Below, piece after piece: positions 7,805 through 16,095 of a DNA stretch of 64,000 nt. Source of the DNA: Sutterella wadsworthensis (GTDB taxonomy: Bacteria > Pseudomonadota > Gammaproteobacteria > Burkholderiales > Burkholderiaceae_F); NCBI RefSeq assembly GCF_003315195.1, contig NZ_QNRV01000004.1, positions 62,001 through 126,000 on the forward strand. The letters run 5' to 3'. Both the position numbers and the translations under genes were made by a program. The notes under the pieces are model-generated. The model was not told where the DNA came from. It saw only the letters and a list, made by a program, of their open reading frames with translations, and searched no databases. Position 1 is the first letter of the stretch; every line of letters starts with the position of its first letter.

Positions 7805-9040
7805 TCACTTTGATCTGATGCGCAATCGTTCTGCCTTCCGATAAAGGAACATCATGACAAACCCAAGCGCTGAAATAGTCCCGGCCGCGCAATAGTGCCC
7901 TGTTTCAGAAAAACCCATTGCTGAGAGCAGCTGCATGAGTGTGGGGCCAAGAATGCCGGCCAAGGCAAACCCTGTGAACATAATGCCGAAATTAACGCCA
8001 TTGTGTCTTGCACCGAAAACCTGCGCTGTAAAGCCTGGGTAGACCCCCATGAAGCAGCCGAAAGAAAAGCCGAGTGCGATCAGGCCGCAATAGAAGGGAA
8101 GCGTATTAGCAGGACTTCCAAGGGCAAGAAGTATTAAACCGATAATTGCAATCCCAAGTCCTGCGCCGAGCGTTGGAAGACGCCCTAAATAGTCCGAAGC
8201 GGTTCCCGCACAGAGACGTCCGAATGTATTAGCGAGCGCCATGCACGAGACTGCCATCGCAGCAGAAGCAACATCCAGGGCTATTTGATGGCGCGCGATA
8301 AAAAAACTTTGAGAGATCACCATCATTCCTGCAGTGGCACCGCAAGTTAAAAGCGTGATCATCGGAAGAAAGCGAGCGTCTCGCAGCATCTCCCGCCAAG
8401 TGTAATTTCGCCCAATCTCAACGCATTGTTTCTGAACAGCCATCGAAGGCGTGAAGCCGACTGGACAACGCATTGAAAGAAAACCGCCGATGACGATAAC
8501 ACCGCCGATGAACACTCCCATGATTTCAAGCGCATTAGTGATCCCATAGACGGAAATGAGCTGGGTCGCGATCGGCGGAACGAGTACTGAGCTGATGCCG
8601 TAGGCTGCTGTGGCAAGTCCGCCGACCAGACCTCGGTGATCAGGGAAAAACTTCAGCGTATTGTTGATCGTACAGCCATAGACAAGGCTGAGACCTGTGC
8701 CGAAGAAGAGACCATAAGACACGATCAGCTCTGACACGCTTTCCGCGTTTCCGGAGGCATACAGCCCGAAACCCATCGAAATACCGCCGGCCGCGATGAC
8801 AAATTTAGGTCCGAATCGGTCATTGATCAGTCCTCCGAAGATCATCGGAATTGGACCAAGAGCGTTGGCAATACTGAAGGCAATCGCAAGATCTGCCGAC
8901 GTTAATGACGTCTGCAGGAGACTGCCGATACGTTCTGCAAGCGGAGACGCAAATACAGACCAGGCATAGATGGAACCTGCGAACAGATTGATGATGCAGC
9001 TCACCAATAGAAGAAGCCACCTTTTTTGGTCAAGAGTCAT
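7805..9040 (-). CDS. MFS transporter, oxalate/formate antiporter (OFA) family
   Basis: A 411-aa polytopic membrane protein with twelve predicted hydrophobic helices. The first helix (LVSCIINLFAGSIYAWSVF), FGGLINDRFGPK and LVYGCTINNTLKFFPDHRG are typical of the OFA (OxlT-like) family, which exchange small carboxylates across the inner membrane. It is the distal gene of the dcuC-amidohydrolase-porin-lyase cluster, 49 bases after the lyase. The substrate cannot be read from sequence; context suggests the amidated or acylated dicarboxylate handled by the two enzymes, or one of their products. Confidence 0.85.
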   Translation of the reverse strand: MTLDQKRWLLLLVSCIINLFAGSIYAWSVFASPLAERIGSLLQTSLTSADLAIAFSIANALGPIPMIFGGLINDRFGPKFVIAAGGISMGFGLYASGNAESVSELIVSYGLFFGTGLSLVYGCTINNTLKFFPDHRGLVGGLATAAYGISSVLVPPIATQLISVYGITNALEIMGVFIGGVIVIGGFLSMRCPVGFTPSMAVQKQCVEIGRNYTWREMLRDARFLPMITLLTCGATAGMMVISQSFFIARHQIALDVASAAMAVSCMALANTFGRLCAGTASDYLGRLPTLGAGLGIAIIGLILLALGSPANTLPFYCGLIALGFSFGCFMGVYPGFTAQVFGARHNGVNFGIMFTGFALAGILGPTLMQLLSAMGFSETGHYCAAGTISALGFVMMFLYRKAERLRIRSK

Positions 9041-9089
9041 GATGATTTATGGAGAACCCCAGTAATAGAGCTGACGCATCAATTGCCGC

Positions 9090-10583
9090 CTAATCGGCAA
9101 GTACGCGCGCGAGTGCTTCTTCAAGAGCAAATGCCGTTTTTTTGGCATGATCGACCAAAGCATCGATCTCAGCTTTAATACGCGCAGCTTCCTGCTGAGC
9201 ACGGAGAATGCCTTTTGCTACGAGTTCCGGATTGGCACTGCCGACTGTCGCGCGAGCGGCAACGATGCCAGCTGGGTCCAGAGCACCAAGGAATGCTTTT
9301 TCACTAAGCGGAAATGAATCCGGGATATCACATGCATTCTGAAGCGTGCTGCGCCACTCGAGCCAGAGAGACTTTGCTTCTTCATAGTCAAGTTCGGGGG
9401 GAGTCGTTCCTGCAGCTCGAGCTCGAGTCACGAGATGACTGGCAAAATGATGAGCATTTCTAAAATCGACGCGGCAGCGGACAAGTCTGTCAGCAAGTTC
9501 TTGCGTGCAGGTCCAATCTGCATTGAGTTCAGCCAATGCACGCTTTCTGTCGACGACAAGCTCGCGAACAATACCAGCAAAGGTGCGCAGTGTTATGCAG
9601 GCATCATCAGCAAGCGCCTCCAACACTTGAGCATCTCGCACATCAGCCATGCCGAGCTGAAGATTCTGAATACGTAACATCACCCCCTGCGCCTCACCGA
9701 TGACCAGTCCGGCATCTCGGCGGCAATCATTGATTAGCCCGGGATTGCGTTTCTGCGGCATAGCGCTCGAACAATAAACCCCATTCGAACTTTCCCATCG
9801 GATCCAGGGATGCGGGTCGGCATACTGGATCATAAAATCGGCGAGGAATGCATTGACATGGAGCATGACTGCCGAGATGATCTGGGACATCTCGAGCGGC
9901 AGATCGTTACCGGCACACTGACCGACATCGAAAGCATTTGTCAGCGGGCGGGAAAAACCCAGCAGCTGCGCCATGCGCTCAACATTTAACGGCCACCCCG
10001 TACCGTTGCAGACGCAAGCCCCCATAGGCGAGACGTCGTAGCGGCGGATGCATTCGAAGATCCGGGCCGCATCTCGCGTGAAAACCTGATGCTGAGCCAA
10101 AAGATAATGGGAATAAAGCGTAGGCTGAGCTTGGACACCGTTCGTATACGCTGGCACAAGCGCACCATCCTCGCGGCGGGCAACTTCAAGCAACGCACAA
10201 TCAACCTCATGAATCGCATCGAGCAAACGCATAAGCCGAGCAATATTGAGGCCAGCATTTGCTGTGGCAAGAATATCCTGAGAGGAGCGGCCTACATGAA
10301 GAACACTCGCCTCCATGCCGACGAGTTTCAAGACTTCAGGCTCAAAAGTAATGTAGAGCCCAGGACGAACCGCATTCGGCTTTGCAGCTTCGTCGCGCAA
10401 AGTATTCAACGCCGTCAGAATGCGCCGAGCAAGGGGCTTCTCCAATAGCCCTTCTTCAACATTCGAAACGATCGACGCACGGTTAATCATCTGCAGCCAA
10501 TCATAGGTATCTAAGCGATGAATTTCGCCGGATTCTTCTCGTGCGCTTGGTGCGGGAACCCGTCCCATATGCATGCCCAACAT
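9090..10583 (-). CDS. argininosuccinate lyase-like enzyme (fumarase/aspartase superfamily)
   Basis: A 497-aa member of the aspartase/fumarase superfamily. The signature loop SSAMPQKRNP (about residues 272-281) carries the catalytic serine, and PLNVERMAQLLGF and the HVNAFLADFMIQY helix match argininosuccinate lyase. These enzymes release fumarate by beta-elimination from N-substituted aspartates. The segment that reads GYTHLQxAQP in true ArgH reads AYTNGVQAQP here (about 145-154), so a conserved active-site-region His is Asn, and the N-terminus diverges. With a DcuC, an amidohydrolase and a LysR beside it, a catabolic role on another succinyl-amine is more likely than arginine synthesis. Start: ATG at 10583 with AGGAAA upstream. 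Confidence 0.8.
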   Translation of the reverse strand: MLGMHMGRVPAPSAREESGEIHRLDTYDWLQMINRASIVSNVEEGLLEKPLARRILTALNTLRDEAAKPNAVRPGLYITFEPEVLKLVGMEASVLHVGRSSQDILATANAGLNIARLMRLLDAIHEVDCALLEVARREDGALVPAYTNGVQAQPTLYSHYLLAQHQVFTRDAARIFECIRRYDVSPMGACVCNGTGWPLNVERMAQLLGFSRPLTNAFDVGQCAGNDLPLEMSQIISAVMLHVNAFLADFMIQYADPHPWIRWESSNGVYCSSAMPQKRNPGLINDCRRDAGLVIGEAQGVMLRIQNLQLGMADVRDAQVLEALADDACITLRTFAGIVRELVVDRKRALAELNADWTCTQELADRLVRCRVDFRNAHHFASHLVTRARAAGTTPPELDYEEAKSLWLEWRSTLQNACDIPDSFPLSEKAFLGALDPAGIVAARATVGSANPELVAKGILRAQQEAARIKAEIDALVDHAKKTAFALEEALARVLAD

Positions 10584-10655
10584 TTTTATTTTCCTATTTT
10601 TTATTCTGTTTGGATAATGAGATCAATGCTTTGCCACAATGCTTTTGACCATTCG

Positions 10656-10702
10656 GAACGGAGATATGTCAGCTCAGAAATGAGAAACACAAATCTCCGT
10701 TC
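10656..10702. repeat. nested inverted repeat between porin and lyase genes
   Basis: A perfect 10-bp inverted repeat (GAACGGAGAT at 10656-10665 and its complement at 10693-10702) encloses a small CTCA-GAAA-TGAG hairpin. It lies 25 bases after the porin stop and 73 before the lyase start. No T-run follows, so it may be an mRNA stability or processing element separating strong porin expression from the genes downstream. Confidence 0.55.
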
Positions 10703-10726
10703 GTCAGCGTTCTAAATATTGTTAGA

Positions 10727-11938
10727 TTACCAACGGTGCATCATGCCAACGATAAATTCGTGGGCAGAAATTTCTTTTTTCTGCCAATCTGCGTCCTGCC
10801 AGAAATAGCCGCCGATACCGTAGAGAGAGGTGCGTTTGCTGAGGGAATATTGGTAACCCAAACCAAAATTCACGCGGTTCAGTTTGTTCTGGCTTTCCAA
10901 ATTTTGATTTTTTGCAGCTGCATACCCGACGGAAGTCATAACCTTGCCGCCAACGGCTCTAAAATCCACGCCCGTTGAGAATGCCCACGCTTCGAACCCT
11001 TTCTGCGGTCCCTTTGAACCCAGAGCGAGCGGAGCGACTTCTTTAGTGGAGTACCCGCCGATCCAAGGCATGTTCTTCAGGTACTGCACCGTCCCAAAGA
11101 GTCTGAAGACATCGAAGTTATAGTGTCCGCCGACAAATACTTTGTAAGCATCATTGGCATAAGTAGCTTCAGGCTTGGGCGCACTGCTCGCGGCATCAAG
11201 ACAATCCACTGTGGCTGCGAGGTAGTACTTTCCGCCCTCCATCGATGCGCCGACAGCCCACCAGCGATTCGTTTCAGACGACCCTTCTCGACCATTGTCG
11301 GGTGCCGACTTGAAGGAGTATTGAGCATGAAGCCGAACACCGCTAAATGACGGAGAAATATAGTGAATCATGTTGTCGTGACGCGCTGCAGCCAATGTCC
11401 CCGCAAATTTCCAGCCGCCCGTCATATTTCCCCAGCCAGCGCCGAAAGGATTGACCTTGCTGTTGAGAATGCCAGTTGTGCCTGAACCGGTAGAGAGTGC
11501 CGGCATACGGCCAAATTTAACGAGCCCCCAAGTCTTTGACTCAACCCCAATGCTCGATTCGCGTTCAAACAAGGGCTTTACGGAACCGCCGTAAAGTGTG
11601 CCGTCGTCTGCCAGGAAACCGGATTCAAGGTGAAAAAGCACTCGTACATCGGCGTTGATTTGTTCGGACCCCTTGATGCCCCACGTTGACACATTCCCTG
11701 AACCTTGCGTGAAGCTGCGTTTCGTTTGTGCTTCAGCAACGTACCCATCCTTATCCACATATTGAGGAGCATTAATGCTTTGCCCTGCAGGTCCGCCCAT
11801 GCCGGCATTGAGATCTTCATGAAGGTAAGCAAGCCCCTGATCAAAAAAACCGAACATCTGAATATCGCTGGCAGAGGCCGAGAAAACGGTGCTGCAGAAC
11901 GCAGCGATGAGCACGCGTTGGATACGATGATTTTTCAT
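10727..11938 (-). CDS. outer-membrane general porin (Burkholderia/Neisseria type)
   Basis: A 403-aa protein with signal peptide MKNHRIQRVLIAAFCSTVF and probable cleavage after SASAS. The mature start DIQMFGFFDQGLAY, NSKVNPFGAGWGNMTGG and repeated aromatic beta-strand endings are those of Gram-negative trimeric 16-strand porins. It ends in GMMHRW; most such porins end in Phe, and Trp is a less usual terminal residue for BAM recognition. It lies 30 bases after the amidohydrolase and probably belongs to the same transcript, as a dedicated outer-membrane entry for the pathway substrate. Confidence 0.9.
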   Translation of the reverse strand: MKNHRIQRVLIAAFCSTVFSASASDIQMFGFFDQGLAYLHEDLNAGMGGPAGQSINAPQYVDKDGYVAEAQTKRSFTQGSGNVSTWGIKGSEQINADVRVLFHLESGFLADDGTLYGGSVKPLFERESSIGVESKTWGLVKFGRMPALSTGSGTTGILNSKVNPFGAGWGNMTGGWKFAGTLAAARHDNMIHYISPSFSGVRLHAQYSFKSAPDNGREGSSETNRWWAVGASMEGGKYYLAATVDCLDAASSAPKPEATYANDAYKVFVGGHYNFDVFRLFGTVQYLKNMPWIGGYSTKEVAPLALGSKGPQKGFEAWAFSTGVDFRAVGGKVMTSVGYAAAKNQNLESQNKLNRVNFGLGYQYSLSKRTSLYGIGGYFWQDADWQKKEISAHEFIVGMMHRW

Positions 11939-11968
11939 GATTTTGAAATCTGTTTGAGGTGAGAAAAC

Positions 11969-13354
11969 TTAAAGGGATCGATGAAGGAGCGGGACAATGC
12001 CGGAAACAACCTGCGTTTTAAGACCGCGGTTTTGAGCTGCTTGAGTTCCTTCGTATGTCGTGAGCAGTGTTCCAGTGCCCGTCTGCAGAACACGATTTAA
12101 GAGAACAAATCGACCATTAACAATCGTGTAGACGGCCTGATGGCTAGTCGGGTCATAAATGGTCAGATCGGCATCCATGCCGGCAAGCAGCCTTCCTTTA
12201 TTTTTGAGACCGAGCATTTGTGCAGGCAGCAAGGAAGTTTTGCGGGCGAATTCAATCGTTGTCAGTGCGCCTAATTCAACAAGAGACAGACCGTTTTGAA
12301 GGATGACATTGCGCGGAATGCCCCCGCCGTCAGTACTGATGGCATCCACGAGGAAAGTCCTGTCCGGACGTTTTTGTGAGGCGAAAAAGACGCGGGATTC
12401 AAGCGGGTTGACACCGTCAAACGACCCGTCGCAATGTTCACGATGAGCCCTCAGGTAAGCGACTGCATCGGTACCCGTAAGCAATGTGATTTCGCTCTGA
12501 TTGGGAAAGAGCACTGCAAGCCGCCCAGCCCGAATCGCAGCTTCTATGCCGGATGCTGAAGATTCAAAACCAAAGCGAGTCAATGTTCCGGCAGTAATGG
12601 CTGAGCGCGGTTTGCCGGCAGCATCACAGTCAAGCGGTGCCCCATTTCTCGCTGAGAGGTAGCTCTCTGTCGTAAATTCGGGATGTTCGAGAATAACTTT
12701 CTCGGCAATGGAGCATTCCTCAAGCACTGGCCTGACGCGCCCCCGACAGTACGCGTTGACGTGCGGCAGATGCAGCGGATGACCCGCAGCGATTTCCGCC
12801 GCTTCCAGCAATCCCTCAATATCGGAACCTTTCTCTGTAGTACCCACATGCCAAGCCATATAGCAGTGGGAATCATCAGCCGTTTCCACCATGCGGTGCG
12901 AGGCCTCAGGCGTGAGCGGAAAATGTCCGCCCAGAAGCTTGACACCGAGCGCACCGCTGCGGCGTGAAAGATTGATGAAGTTCCTCAGTTGCTCTCGGTC
13001 AGGATTGTTTCCAGAGATATTTCGGCCAGGAAGAATCGCATTGAGGGCAGCAACGTTGATGCCTACATTTGCGCAGCTGAATTCATCGAGAAGTTTCTCA
13101 ATGGGTCCAGACATATCGAGCGCAGTTGTGACGCCTGCTCGTGCGACCATGCCGTAGCTCAAGGGATTAATACCAAGATGCACATGCGTGTCGATGATGC
13201 CGGGCTGAAGAACCAGACCGCTGCAGTCGATGGTCGTGCAGGCTGAGCCAATGGCTTCAACGATGCAGCCGCCTTCGACGGCAACGTCCCCCGTCCTTAG
13301 AGAGTCAGCCTCCGGATCGGCGATTAGAGCATTGCGCAGAAGAATGTCATGCAT
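11969..13354 (-). CDS. dihydroorotase/deacetylase-type metal-dependent amidohydrolase
   Basis: A 461-aa amidohydrolase superfamily protein. GIIDTHVHLG supplies the HxH metal pair (His57, His59), GVKLLGG a likely carboxylated Lys, WHVGTTEKG and LHLPHVNAY further His ligands, and ISTDGGG the catalytic Asp. The C-terminal strand NGRFVLLN completes the beta-sandwich. The family removes acyl groups or opens cyclic amides (deacetylase, adenine deaminase-like, dihydroorotase-like). The start at 13354 has GGAGAC upstream and removes a poor 10-residue extension. It sits 30 bases after dcuC and 30 before the porin, so co-transcription is very likely. Exact substrate unknown. Confidence 0.83.
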   Translation of the reverse strand: MHDILLRNALIADPEADSLRTGDVAVEGGCIVEAIGSACTTIDCSGLVLQPGIIDTHVHLGINPLSYGMVARAGVTTALDMSGPIEKLLDEFSCANVGINVAALNAILPGRNISGNNPDREQLRNFINLSRRSGALGVKLLGGHFPLTPEASHRMVETADDSHCYMAWHVGTTEKGSDIEGLLEAAEIAAGHPLHLPHVNAYCRGRVRPVLEECSIAEKVILEHPEFTTESYLSARNGAPLDCDAAGKPRSAITAGTLTRFGFESSASGIEAAIRAGRLAVLFPNQSEITLLTGTDAVAYLRAHREHCDGSFDGVNPLESRVFFASQKRPDRTFLVDAISTDGGGIPRNVILQNGLSLVELGALTTIEFARKTSLLPAQMLGLKNKGRLLAGMDADLTIYDPTSHQAVYTIVNGRFVLLNRVLQTGTGTLLTTYEGTQAAQNRGLKTQVVSGIVPLLHRSL

Positions 13355-13384
13355 GATGACGTCTCCTATCAAAAATGTTCTCAA

Positions 13385-14668
13385 TCAGACCAGAATGAAG
13401 GCAGACGCAATGAGCGCTACAAGCATTCCTGGGATCAATCGCTTGGCGACAGCCAAAGGATCTGCACTGGCCATATCGGCCACGATGATGATGGCGCCGG
13501 CGAGCGGACTTGCTGTGCGGCCGAATTGACCCGCAAGGATCGCCAGCAGACCGAGGGAATGAGACTGCATGCCGAAGTGAGCCGCTTCGGGCGTGATCGA
13601 CTGGTTAAAAGCCCAAATTGCCGCCTCACCAGACCCCGTACCGAGCGCCATCAAGAAAGGTCCAAAAGCAGCCCCCCAACGCGCGAATTCATTCGACCCC
13701 TTGAGAAACTCGATGAAGGCAGTTACGGCCCCCGTAGCCTGCAGCCCCGCAGCAAAAACGCCTGCAGCAACAATGAGGCCGATGACTTGAGCGTATCCCG
13801 TGCCGCATCCCTTGAAAAACGCCTTGGAGATTTCGCCTGGATTCATAAGCGTTACGGCGGAGATAAAAACGAGACCGATCAGCATGGCAGCAACCACATC
13901 GATACCCGCCTTTGGGAAACTAATAGAGGCGACCAAGAGGACGATCAGAGGGACCAGAGGAGCCACAGCCTTGAGCGGCTGGACTTTGAAGGCGGATTCT
14001 TGCTGACCGGCATCGGACTTAGCAGCCGCATCTTTTGCTTCAGCACCCGCAAGATGGTCCTTATTCTTCACGATCATAATGGCGGAGTTGACAATCACCG
14101 AAAGCAGAACGAGACCGACGATGTAGGGAGCAGCCCAGATAATGAAGGCCATAAGATCCATCTCGGCCATCTTGGCGACGTAGATGTCATGCGCACATCC
14201 GGGATTAAGCAGCAAACCAGCCATTGTGCCGCCCCCCACGGCCGCTGCCGCTGCCGCCGGTCGGATGCCGGCACGCAATAAAAGCGGAATAAAAGTCGCG
14301 CCAGCCGTTGCAGCTGTGCCCGCTGCCGACATGATCGCAATATTGATGAGGAACGTCAGAATCGTGGCCGCAGGAATCAGCAGTCCGCCAAGCTTTTTGA
14401 GCGGAGCGGCTACTGCAGCAACGAGGTGCTGATCACATTTAGAGGCCTGAACAGCAAACGCAAAGCCCATTGCCGAGCAAATAGCAGGGACGAGCGTGAT
14501 GTTCGTCATTCCTTTGACGAAAGCTCCGAAAGCTTTCATGGGCGCTCCCGAAGCGCAGCAAAGAATAAAGCCTGCAACGATGAGAAGCATGCGTGTCTCG
14601 AGACGCTTAACAAGTCCGAAAACAATGAAAACAATGGACGCTATCGCTAGCCAGATTTGCCAAGTCAT
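13385..14668 (-). CDS. DcuC-family C4-dicarboxylate transporter
   Basis: A 427-aa inner-membrane protein with about twelve hydrophobic helices. GMTNITLVPAICSAMGFAFAV, the AAAVGGGTMAGLLLNPGCAHD region and the glycine-rich FGRTASPLAGAII near the end are DcuC features. DcuC proteins exchange or export C4-dicarboxylates during anaerobic fumarate respiration. It is the first gene of the cluster opposite the LysR regulator; the leader and both operator-like palindromes are upstream. A role in exporting succinate, or importing the acyl-aspartate-type substrate, fits the lyase two genes on. Confidence 0.87.
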   Translation of the reverse strand: MTWQIWLAIASIVFIVFGLVKRLETRMLLIVAGFILCCASGAPMKAFGAFVKGMTNITLVPAICSAMGFAFAVQASKCDQHLVAAVAAPLKKLGGLLIPAATILTFLINIAIMSAAGTAATAGATFIPLLLRAGIRPAAAAAAVGGGTMAGLLLNPGCAHDIYVAKMAEMDLMAFIIWAAPYIVGLVLLSVIVNSAIMIVKNKDHLAGAEAKDAAAKSDAGQQESAFKVQPLKAVAPLVPLIVLLVASISFPKAGIDVVAAMLIGLVFISAVTLMNPGEISKAFFKGCGTGYAQVIGLIVAAGVFAAGLQATGAVTAFIEFLKGSNEFARWGAAFGPFLMALGTGSGEAAIWAFNQSITPEAAHFGMQSHSLGLLAILAGQFGRTASPLAGAIIIVADMASADPLAVAKRLIPGMLVALIASAFILV

Positions 14669-14811
14669 GATCGGGGTCCTTGGGTTTTAAAACACTGAAG
14701 AAGGTTGTTTATGAACTTCTGGGTGAGAGGCTGATCGGAGGAGATCTCATCCTGAAGGTGTAGTTTGAAGCGTTCACACCAACAAATAAAGGCAACAAAC
14801 AACTACTATTC

Positions 14812-14828
14812 ATTGCGTTTCAAGCAAT
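14812..14828. promoter_or_regulatory. LysR-type operator 1 (TTGC-N7-GCAA)
   Basis: ATTGC-GTTTCAA-GCAAT contains a T-N11-A LysR box (T14814 to A14826). The same TTGC-N7-GCAA pattern recurs 99 bases away at 14911-14927. It overlaps the proposed dcuC -10 element (14827-14832), where an activation or repression site would be expected. Confidence 0.65.
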
Positions 14829-14855
14829 AATTGACGATATAAACCCTCACAGCAA
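14827..14855 (-). promoter_or_regulatory. candidate sigma-70 promoter for the dcuC cluster
   Basis: Minus-strand TTGCTG (14850-14855), 17-base spacer, AATTAT (14827-14832). The -35 matches three and the -10 four of six consensus bases, consistent with a promoter needing an activator such as the adjacent LysR protein. Confidence 0.4.
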
Positions 14856-14862
14856 ACTCGTT

Positions 14863-14882
14863 AATATTGAAATATCAATATT
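14863..14882. repeat. AT-rich perfect palindrome between the two LysR operators
   Basis: Arms AATATTGA (14863-14870) and TCAATATT (14875-14882) with a 4-base centre. It differs from the TTGC-N7-GCAA sites and may bind a second regulator, or be a bendable spacer between LysR tetramer contacts. Confidence 0.5.
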
Positions 14883-14910
14883 TTTATAGTTGTGCAGATA
14901 GCGCCCAATT

Positions 14911-14927
14911 ATTGCGTATATCGCAAC
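14911..14927. promoter_or_regulatory. LysR-type operator 2 (TTGC-N7-GCAA)
   Basis: TTGCG-TATAT-CGCAA, a 5-bp-arm palindrome with a T-N11-A box (T14913 to A14925), 41 bases before the lysR start. It shares its TTGC...GCAA arms with operator 1, centre to centre 99 bases apart. It probably serves autoregulation of the LysR gene and high-affinity binding for the cluster. Confidence 0.7.
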
Positions 14928-14967
14928 GATCAAGGGTTAAACCTAGTTCTTTTGACGGAGACAACTG

Positions 14968-15924
14968 ATGGCCAGAACTGACGACTTAAATGTTTGGCGA
15001 ATCTTCTGCGAAGTCGTTCAAGCTGGAGGCGTGAATGCTGCCTGCGATGTACTTGAATGCGAACCAAGTACCGTGAGCCGTGCGCTCAAGGCAATCGAGA
15101 CAGAAATAGGGGCTCCCATTTTTCTGCGTGAAGGGAGACATTTAAAACTTACGGAATTGGGAGCTCGAGCGTACGATAAGGCTATAAAACTTCTGAATGT
15201 CCATGAATTGATGATCCAGGATCTAAAGGGAGATCAAAATGCCCTGTCCGGCACAATTCGTTTAGCTTCGCACTCAGGCATCAGCTCCATTGAAATCACG
15301 CCGCATCTCATTGAATTTCGAAAAACCTATCCGGATATCACACTTGAGCTGCATGATCTCACCAAGCAGATTCCCGAGATTTTTCATTTAGCGGATACCC
15401 CTCCGATACATCTGGCTGCGGGCTATGGGCCGAATCGCCCAATCGATGGACTCGTTGCTCGATATCTTGGTGAAATGCCTTTTCTCTGCTGTGCATCACC
15501 GCTCTATCTTGAGCGGTTTGGTGCACCGCACCATCCGAGCGAATGCGTGAACCACATCGGCATCCTCATCAATTCTCCAACTCGAGTAGCAACTCAAGAA
15601 CTTATCCGTGATGGGATTGCTTATCCGCTTCGATGGAAGAGCTCAATGTCCTTCAAAAATTTAATGGCCGTACGAACGGCCGCTGTGCTTGGTGCGGGCA
15701 TTGTTCCGGACCTCCCGCTCTTTCATGCTGTTGAGGCACTCCGATCTGGTCAGCTAAAAACGATCCTTGAGGGATGGCGCTGCCCACCTGCTTCCTGCTT
15801 TATTTATGCGACACAGGAAGCCTATGAAAAAAGACGGGTACGTATTCTTTTTGACTGGCTGGCGGAATGTGAACAAAAGACACTTGATAAATTACGCCAG
15901 GAATTTCCTCAGTTCTATGGTTAA
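14968..15924 (+). CDS. LysR-family transcriptional regulator of the divergent catabolic cluster
   Basis: A 318-aa LysR protein. The N-terminal winged helix-turn-helix is recognisable in WRIFCEVVQAGGVNAACDVL, ECEPSTVSRALKAIE and GAPIFLREGRHLKLTELG. The rest is the effector-binding domain. GGAG lies eight bases before the ATG. It is transcribed away from the dcuC cluster, the classic arrangement for a LysR controlling its neighbours in response to a pathway metabolite. The gene looks more AT-rich than the housekeeping genes around it, which hints at acquisition with the cluster. Confidence 0.92.
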   Translation: MARTDDLNVWRIFCEVVQAGGVNAACDVLECEPSTVSRALKAIETEIGAPIFLREGRHLKLTELGARAYDKAIKLLNVHELMIQDLKGDQNALSGTIRLASHSGISSIEITPHLIEFRKTYPDITLELHDLTKQIPEIFHLADTPPIHLAAGYGPNRPIDGLVARYLGEMPFLCCASPLYLERFGAPHHPSECVNHIGILINSPTRVATQELIRDGIAYPLRWKSSMSFKNLMAVRTAAVLGAGIVPDLPLFHAVEALRSGQLKTILEGWRCPPASCFIYATQEAYEKRRVRILFDWLAECEQKTLDKLRQEFPQFYG

Positions 15925-16095
15925 TTACACATTTTAGATTAGTGCCTATAACGAATACATCCGCAAAAAAAACGCCAGATGGAGCACTTTGCGTTAACTA
16001 TTTAATTTTTTAGATCGAAATCTGTCACTTTCCGCGCCAAATTTTCTCACCTTCATTCGTACCGAACTGTGAACCTTGAAGTCAAACTGAGTTAA

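Noticed and set aside
13349-14281. 310-codon plus-strand open frame opposite dcuC
   Set aside because: Composition is highly polar and repetitive in His/Arg/Asp, typical of the complement of a membrane protein gene.
15925-16095. Possible terminator between lysR and recD (AACGC/GCGTT around 15971-15995)
   Set aside because: Only five pairs with a 15-base loop; too weak to list as a feature.
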